Source: Bacteroidales bacterium UBA1754
GTDB taxonomy: Bacteria > Bacteroidota > Bacteroidia > Bacteroidales > Paludibacteraceae
DNA length: 9,568 nucleotides
Direction of reading: 5' to 3'
Assembly (NCBI GenBank): GCA_002315615.1
Contig: DCHK01000063.1
Location: 1-9,568, forward strand
A model generated the notes under the pieces. That model had not been told where the DNA came from and searched no databases. It was given only the letters and a program-made list of their open reading frames with translations. Shown piece by piece: positions 5,111 through 9,568 of the stretch. The position numbers and the translations under genes are program-made. Within the stretch, counting starts at the first letter, position 1. Each line of letters opens with the position of its first letter.

Positions 5111-6457
5111 ATGAGTGCAAAAGTTGACGAATTCATGGCAAAAGTAATTGCCAAGAACCCAGGTGAAAAGGAATTTCACCAAGCTGTACGCGAAGTGGTT
5201 GAATCTTTGATGCCTTTCATCGAAGCAAATCCAAAGTACGAAAAAGCAAAAATCCTTGAACGTATGACAGAACCAGAACGTGTAATTATGTTCCGTGTTC
5301 CTTGGATTGACGACAAGGGCGAATATCAAATCAACCGTGGATACCGTATTCAAATGAATAGCGCAATCGGTCCATACAAAGGTGGCATCCGTCTTCACCC
5401 ATCTGTAAACCTTAGTGTTTTGAAATTCTTGGCTTTCGAACAAGTATTGAAAAACTCTTTGACTACTCTTCCAATGGGTGGTGGTAAAGGTGGTTCTGAC
5501 TTCGACCCTAAAGGAAAATCTGACAACGAAGTTATGCGTTTCTGCCAAAGCTTTATGACAGAACTTACACGCCACATTGGTGCCGACACCGATGTTCCTG
5601 CTGGTGACATAGGTACTGGTGCTCGCGAAGTAGGTTATATGTTTGGCCAATACAAACGTCTTCGCAACGAATTTACAGGAGTTTTCACTGGTAAAGGACT
5701 TTCTTTCGGTGGTTCTTTGGTTCGTCCAGAAGCAACAGGTTATGGCGACACTTATTTCGCACAATATATGCTCGAAACTAAAGGTGATAGCTTGAAAGGT
5801 AAAACTGTAGCTATTTCTGGTTCAGGTAACGTTGCTCAATATGCAATTCAAAAATGTACACAACTCGGTGCAAAAGTCGTAACTTGCTCTGACTCAAACG
5901 GTACTATTTACGATGCAGATGGTATCAACGAAGAAAAATTGGCTTTCATCTTCGATTTGAAAAACGTTCGTCGTGGTCGTATCAAAGAATATGCAGAAAA
6001 ATTCAAATCTGCTAAATATTTTGAAGGACAACGTCCTTGGAAATTGGCTAAATTCAACGTTGCAATGCCTTGTGCTACACAAAACGAATTGGACGGCGAA
6101 GATGCTAAAGCATTGTTGGCAAACGGTTGTATCTGCGTAGCAGAAGGTGCTAATATGCCTTCTACAGCCGAAGCAGTTGAAGCGTTCATCAACGCAAAAA
6201 TCCTTTACTCTCCAGGTAAAGCATCAAATGCTGGTGGTGTAGCAACTTCTGGTTTGGAAATGTGCCAAAACTCTGCTCGTCTTTCTTGGAGCGCAGAAGA
6301 AGTTGATGCTAAATTGAAAGGCATTATGAAAAACATTCACGACAACTGCGTTAAATACGGAACAGAACCTGATGGTACAGTTAACTACGTTAAAGGTGCA
6401 AACATCGCTGGTTTCGTAAAAGTTGCCGATGCAATGTTGGCTCAAGGACTTGTATAA
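5111..6457 (+). CDS. gdhA: NADP-specific glutamate dehydrogenase
   Basis: Converts 2-oxoglutarate, ammonium and NADPH to glutamate, a main ammonium-assimilating reaction, as a cytoplasmic hexamer. The 448 residues match the usual length of the bacterial NADP-type enzyme. The substrate domain shows GPYKGGIRLHP (Lys90), the EQVLKNSL lysine (Lys114), the catalytic PMGGGKGGSDFDP (Lys126) and PAGDIGTG (Asp166). The Rossmann domain carries SGSGNVAQYA (235-244), and after the second strand CSDSNG (259-264), which fits NADP preference. AEGANMPST (344-352) and SPGKASNAGGVATSGLEM (367-384) complete the active cleft. All 18 arginines use CGT or CGC, a bias usual for highly expressed genes. The ATG follows an A-rich stretch without Shine-Dalgarno. 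The 3' end carries a strong terminator-like hairpin, and ddh follows at once. Confidence 0.97.
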   Translation: MSAKVDEFMAKVIAKNPGEKEFHQAVREVVESLMPFIEANPKYEKAKILERMTEPERVIMFRVPWIDDKGEYQINRGYRIQMNSAIGPYKGGIRLHPSVNLSVLKFLAFEQVLKNSLTTLPMGGGKGGSDFDPKGKSDNEVMRFCQSFMTELTRHIGADTDVPAGDIGTGAREVGYMFGQYKRLRNEFTGVFTGKGLSFGGSLVRPEATGYGDTYFAQYMLETKGDSLKGKTVAISGSGNVAQYAIQKCTQLGAKVVTCSDSNGTIYDADGINEEKLAFIFDLKNVRRGRIKEYAEKFKSAKYFEGQRPWKLAKFNVAMPCATQNELDGEDAKALLANGCICVAEGANMPSTAEAVEAFINAKILYSPGKASNAGGVATSGLEMCQNSARLSWSAEEVDAKLKGIMKNIHDNCVKYGTEPDGTVNYVKGANIAGFVKVADAMLAQGLV

Positions 6458-6486
6458 TTTCATACAATAAAAAACAACAAAAGAAA

Positions 6487-6519
6487 AGAGGATGGGAATA
6501 TTCGCATTCTCTTTTTTTT
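6487..6519 (+). terminator. Terminator or attenuator between gdhA and ddh
   Basis: AGAGGATG (6487-6494) pairs with CATTCTCT (6505-6512) with one G-U pair, and a run of eight T residues follows. This is the clearest plus-strand intrinsic terminator in the window. Its T-run ends 11 bases before the ddh ATG, so ddh must rely on read-through, on processing, or on a promoter upstream of or within the hairpin; I see no TAnnTTTG element there. An ATG within the stem would give a nine-residue frame (MGIFAFSFF), probably chance. Confidence 0.8.
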
Positions 6520-6530
6520 GAAAAAATTTT

Positions 6531-7436
6531 ATGACAATGGAAAAGATAAAAGTAGCAGTAGTTGGTTACGGAAACATTGGTAAATACGCTATGGAAGCCG
6601 TACAAACTGCGCAAGATATGGAATTGGTTGGCGTTGTTCGTCGCTCGGCTACAAACAATCCTACCGAACTAAACGACGTAAAAGTTGTTACAAATATCGA
6701 CGAACTTGGCAAAGTTGACGTAGCAATCCTTTGCGGACCATCAAGAAGCGTACCTGCCACAGCACTCGAAATGGCTAAAAAAGGCATTCGTACAGTAGAT
6801 AGTTTCGACATTCACGGACAAGAACTTTTGAAACATTACAAAGACCTCAATGGTGCTTGTCAAAGCAACAATACAGTCTCCATCATCTCGGCTGGTTGGG
6901 ACCCAGGAAGCGACTCTGTTATTCGCACAATGATGATGGCAATGACTCCTAAAGGTTTGACATACACCAATTTCGGACCAGGAATGAGTATGGGACACTC
7001 GGTAGTAGCACGTTCTAAAAAAGGTGTTAAAAATGCTCTTTCAATGACAATCCCTCTCGGCACAAGCGTACATCGCCGTATGGTTTATGTAGAATTGGAA
7101 GATGGTGCAAAACTTGAAGATGTTGCTAACGAAATCAAAACCGATTCATACTTCTCTCACGACGAAACACACGTCATTGCAGTGCCATCTGTAGATGCTT
7201 TGCAAGATATGGGACACGGCGTACTTATCGAGCGCAAAGGCGTTTCTGGTAAAACTCAAAGCCAACGCATCGAGTTCCGTATGACGATTAACAATCCTGC
7301 ACTTACTGGACAAATTCTTTGTTCGTGCTCACGCGCCACAATGAAGCAAAAAGCAGGTTGCTACACAATGCCACAAGTTCCACCTATGGATTATATTCCA
7401 GGAAATACCGAAGACTTAATTCTTGCTTTGGTGTAA
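6531..7436 (+). CDS. ddh: meso-Diaminopimelate D-dehydrogenase
   Basis: Reductively aminates tetrahydrodipicolinate with ammonium and NADPH to meso-2,6-diaminopimelate in one step, bypassing the succinylase or acetylase branch, and so feeds lysine and peptidoglycan synthesis. The 301 residues show the N-terminal Rossmann GYGNIG (12-17), VVRRS (35-39, arginines suited to the NADP phosphate), CGPS (68-71), DSFDIHG (90-96), AGWDPGSDS (121-129, Asp124), the GPGMSMGHS loop (149-157) and TINNPALTG (252-260). An ATG six bases downstream (6537, MEKIKVAVVGYG) is an equally good start; the upstream one is kept only because it is first. It follows gdhA by 73 bases with a terminator-like hairpin between. 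Pairing two NADPH-linked ammonium-using enzymes suggests shared control by nitrogen supply, an inference. Confidence 0.95.
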   Translation: MTMEKIKVAVVGYGNIGKYAMEAVQTAQDMELVGVVRRSATNNPTELNDVKVVTNIDELGKVDVAILCGPSRSVPATALEMAKKGIRTVDSFDIHGQELLKHYKDLNGACQSNNTVSIISAGWDPGSDSVIRTMMMAMTPKGLTYTNFGPGMSMGHSVVARSKKGVKNALSMTIPLGTSVHRRMVYVELEDGAKLEDVANEIKTDSYFSHDETHVIAVPSVDALQDMGHGVLIERKGVSGKTQSQRIEFRMTINNPALTGQILCSCSRATMKQKAGCYTMPQVPPMDYIPGNTEDLILALV

Positions 7437-7460
7437 AAAAGGAATTTTTATAAAAGGAAA

Positions 7461-7490
7461 AGTCAATCGAAAATTCGGTTGACTTTTTTT
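7461..7490. terminator. Convergent terminator between ddh and the redoxin-like gene
   Basis: AGTCAATCG pairs with CGGTTGACT (one G-U pair) around an AAAATT loop, with seven T residues after it on the plus strand and A-rich sequence (AAAAGGAAA) before it that gives a weaker T-rich tail on the minus strand. It probably serves both converging genes, mainly ddh. The minus-strand stop codon overlaps the end of the T-run. Confidence 0.8.
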
Positions 7491-8904
7491 ATTTCCACCA
7501 CTCGTCAACGCCCTCTTTGGGCAATTTAGATTTTTCAATTTCCCCTTTGCGAAGAATATCAACAAAAAGTTCTTCGAAACGCTCTTCAAGTAAAAAATCG
7601 GTGAGCAAAAATCTATTTTTTCGGTCGAGCAAATAATACGTAGGCAAATTTTTCACATCGTACGAAAGCAAAATATCTTTTTCGGCAAAAAGCATTTTTA
7701 CATTTCCTTTCTTTGAAACAAAAACCTTGTTTAAATTCGATTTCTGCGCTTCTGTCAATTCTTCTGTAAAAATATTCAATACAACCAAATCTTTGCCATA
7801 TAACTCGGCAAAACGCTTCAAAATGCTTAAATTCTTATTTGCAAGAGTAATTTTCGTATCGCAAAAGTTCAGAAGCACATATTTACCGAGAAAAGAACTT
7901 AATTTTATGGTTTCGCCCTTTTCATTGGGCAAAGAAAAATCGTACGCATTTTCACCAATTTGTACTTTTTTTGTCAAATCTATCATATCTTGCAAAAGTT
8001 GATGGCAAAAGTTACTTTCAATTTTCGGCAACCAAAGATTCATCAATTTGAAAACAAAAGCACTTCTTTCGTTTGAAAAATACAAATCGTACAATGATTT
8101 TACAACAATCAACTCACGAAAATTTTTGTCATCTATTTCAAAACGAAATTGCAAAATGGCATCCATCGCCTCATAATTCTGTTCAAAAATGGCACGGTCA
8201 ATATATTGTTGCTCCTCGCCCGTAAACGAAGTAAAAAACGCATTAAAAACCGTGTTGAATGTCTCCCAAAACGCTGGATTTTCAAACGCCATCGGAAGTT
8301 TTTTTAACTTACTTACAGCCACATCGGGAGATGTTTTTTGATAAAGATTCACCAACTGAATTTTCTGAAATGCTTTATATTGCTCAAAAAACTGATTTTC
8401 GGTTTTCGGGAAAATAGAATCTAATTGACGCAAGTAAAGGTTAATGTGGTTTGTGTCGGGCGAAAAAGCATTTTTACTATAGTAGAAATCAAATGCCTCG
8501 TCGAAATCTACAATTTTTTCGGTAATATTCGGCTGTTTGAAATGTGGAGAAACTTGCAATGGTTGAAAAAACGGATTGCGTTTTTGTGCCTCATTCAAAG
8601 GTTGAAAATTAGGCACTTGAATTTCTATTTTTTCGTTAGGTTCAACATAAAATTGTGCAATGTTTGTACCCAAATCAACAAAAAGACAACGTGTTTCGTT
8701 AAGTTGAAATTCGAAGCGAAACGTGTCGTTCTGCACCACCGAAACTGCAAGTACCGAATCTCGCATCAAAATGCCGTCCTTCTGCGTTTTGAGTAGCAAA
8801 GTTTTTCCATCCGCATTTTTCACTACGCCAGTTACCACACACTGCGAAGCAAAAACATTAAGCGAACAGCACAACCATAAAAATATGAAAACAAATCTTC
8901 GCAC
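7489..8904 (-). CDS. Exported DUF4369/redoxin-like protein lacking the CXXC motif
   Basis: A 471-residue exported protein. A signal peptide is clear (MRRFVFIFLWLCCSLNVFAS, cleavage before Gln21; LWLC is a poor lipobox). Residues 22-100 resemble DUF4369 (TGVVKNADGKTLLLKT, FRFEFQLNETRCLFVDL, FYVEPNEKIEI), the middle (100-310) is helical and unassigned, and 315-450 form a TlpA/redoxin-like thioredoxin fold (FSLPNEKGETIKLSSFLGKYVLLNF, LVVLNIF, KNLPTYYLLD with cis-Pro421). Where TlpA proteins have CxxC after VLLNFWATW, this protein has I352-T-L-A355, with only a single Cys348 nearby, so disulfide reductase chemistry is unlikely. The start is GTG: a TAG lies two codons upstream and no ATG is in frame near the signal peptide. 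It lies 55 bases after yidD on the same strand, possibly in one transcript. A structural or binding role in the periplasm is inferred. Confidence 0.8.
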   Translation of the reverse strand: MRRFVFIFLWLCCSLNVFASQCVVTGVVKNADGKTLLLKTQKDGILMRDSVLAVSVVQNDTFRFEFQLNETRCLFVDLGTNIAQFYVEPNEKIEIQVPNFQPLNEAQKRNPFFQPLQVSPHFKQPNITEKIVDFDEAFDFYYSKNAFSPDTNHINLYLRQLDSIFPKTENQFFEQYKAFQKIQLVNLYQKTSPDVAVSKLKKLPMAFENPAFWETFNTVFNAFFTSFTGEEQQYIDRAIFEQNYEAMDAILQFRFEIDDKNFRELIVVKSLYDLYFSNERSAFVFKLMNLWLPKIESNFCHQLLQDMIDLTKKVQIGENAYDFSLPNEKGETIKLSSFLGKYVLLNFCDTKITLANKNLSILKRFAELYGKDLVVLNIFTEELTEAQKSNLNKVFVSKKGNVKMLFAEKDILLSYDVKNLPTYYLLDRKNRFLLTDFLLEERFEELFVDILRKGEIEKSKLPKEGVDEWWK

Positions 8905-8959
8905 CGACTATTACTACAATTGCTTTATTTATTTTAATTTTCTTAATTTCTTTAATTAT

Positions 8960-9184
8960 TTATGGTACAGGATCGTATCCGTGACCGCCCCAAGGATGGC
9001 AACGACAAATACGTTTTATGCCTAACCACGTACCTTTGAAAGGACCATATTTTATTATCGCCTCTTGCATATATTGCGAACACGTGGGTGTGTATCGGCA
9101 AACAGGTGGGAACATTGGCGAAATACATTTGCGATAAAAACCTATCAACAACAAAAATATGCGTGACAAAACTTTTTTTATCAT
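8960..9184 (-). CDS. yidD: Membrane protein insertion efficiency factor YidD
   Basis: A small membrane-associated protein that assists YidC-dependent insertion of inner membrane proteins. The 74 residues contain the N-terminal amphipathic/hydrophobic helix (IFLLLIGFYRKCISP) and the family signature in order: CRYTPTCSQY (29-38), EAIIKYGPFKGTWLGIKRICRCHPW (41-65) and the C-terminal GGHGYDPVP. All the conserved cysteines are present (29, 35, 60, 62). Its ATG overlaps the rnpA stop in ATGA, so translation is probably coupled. The protein ends at 74 residues without the charged tail some homologues carry. Identification is firm. Confidence 0.96.
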   Translation of the reverse strand: MIKKVLSRIFLLLIGFYRKCISPMFPPVCRYTPTCSQYMQEAIIKYGPFKGTWLGIKRICRCHPWGGHGYDPVP

Positions 9185-9564
9185 ATTTTCTCGATAAGTT
9201 TATTTATAATTTCTTTCATTTTCTCTTCTGTTTGAGCATACGAAATCATTTCATTACCCACATAATTGAGTGCAAAGTTGAGCGACAATCGCTTTTCTTG
9301 CAACGCATTATAAAGCGATTCCTTGTTTTTTCGGTACGCTTCGCGCGTCAGTCGTTTGATGTGATTACGGTCAACTGCGTGTTTAAAACGCTTTTTAGGA
9401 GCACTTATCAGCACTTTTGCAGTAGGATTTTCATCGCCCTCGGCAAGATAAACCACACGATAGGGAAATGCTATGAAACCTTGCCCTTTTTCGTAGAGTT
9501 TTTCTACTTGCACCTCACCCGTCAGACGTTCGGATTTATGAAATGTTTGATTACGATTTAACAT
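9181..9564 (-). CDS. rnpA: Ribonuclease P protein component
   Basis: The basic protein subunit that binds the catalytic RNA of RNase P and helps remove 5' leaders from tRNA precursors. The 127 residues start with the family's FHKSERLTGEVQVEKLYEKG pattern, followed by a beta region (FIAFPYRVVYL, AKVLISAPKKRF) and the RNR motif AVDRNHIKRLTREAYR (63-78) that contacts RNA. The C-terminal helix (TEEKMKEIINKLIEKI) is usual for the phylum. The gene is complete; only four bases upstream of the ATG are in the window, so its promoter and neighbour (hemD-like in many Bacteroidota) are not seen. It is the first visible gene of the minus-strand block and is coupled to yidD. Confidence 0.95.
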   Translation of the reverse strand: MLNRNQTFHKSERLTGEVQVEKLYEKGQGFIAFPYRVVYLAEGDENPTAKVLISAPKKRFKHAVDRNHIKRLTREAYRKNKESLYNALQEKRLSLNFALNYVGNEMISYAQTEEKMKEIINKLIEKI

Positions 9565-9568
9565 ATTT

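Noticed and set aside
5084..5764. 226-residue minus-strand ORF opposite gdhA
   Set aside because: A long antisense frame caused by the strong codon bias of gdhA; its composition is implausible and there is no promoter or known domain.

Overview
The window looks like chromosomal DNA of a low-GC member of the Bacteroidota, probably the order Bacteroidales. The evidence is the exact TAnnTTTG-type -7 promoter elements, near absence of Shine-Dalgarno sequences, a DUF4369/redoxin-type secreted protein, and the rnpA-yidD pair without rpmH directly beside it. This is an inference from gene content and signals. No 16S or database comparison was possible.

Layout. Positions 1-487 (minus) hold the 5' part of a secreted protein gene whose start codon and signal peptide are out of frame by one base at an A7 run. 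Positions 488-1019 contain no convincing ordinary protein gene. On the minus strand they carry what looks like a self-contained structured RNA unit of about 297 nt: a consensus promoter (TTG-N19-TATCTTTG), at least five helices, a possible 32-codon ORF and a hairpin followed by a U-tract. A second -7 element follows for the secreted protein gene. Then, on the plus strand, come topB (DNA topoisomerase III), aroK (shikimate kinase), an AAA ATPase of the AAA_14/DUF4143 type, gdhA (glutamate dehydrogenase) and ddh (meso-diaminopimelate dehydrogenase). A terminator hairpin lies between ddh and the convergent minus-strand block. Read in its own direction, that block is rnpA, yidD and a degenerate TlpA/redoxin-like exported protein.

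Functional links. gdhA and ddh are adjacent and both carry out NADPH-dependent reductive amination with ammonium, so together they join nitrogen assimilation to glutamate and to the peptidoglycan/lysine precursor meso-DAP. A strong terminator-like hairpin lies 11 nt before the ddh start, leaving little room for a separate promoter, so attenuated read-through is likely. rnpA and yidD overlap by four bases (ATGA), the usual tRNA processing / membrane insertion pair.

The two most unusual places are the structured RNA unit at 561-892 and the AAA ATPase locus at 3602-4917. The ATPase is preceded by three copies of a 33-bp repeat, each with a GTATAT-N4-ATATAC-type palindrome, the last lying between the -33 and -7 promoter elements. 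It uses none of the CGT/CGC arginine codons that are universal in gdhA, which suggests an acquired, autoregulated accessory gene.
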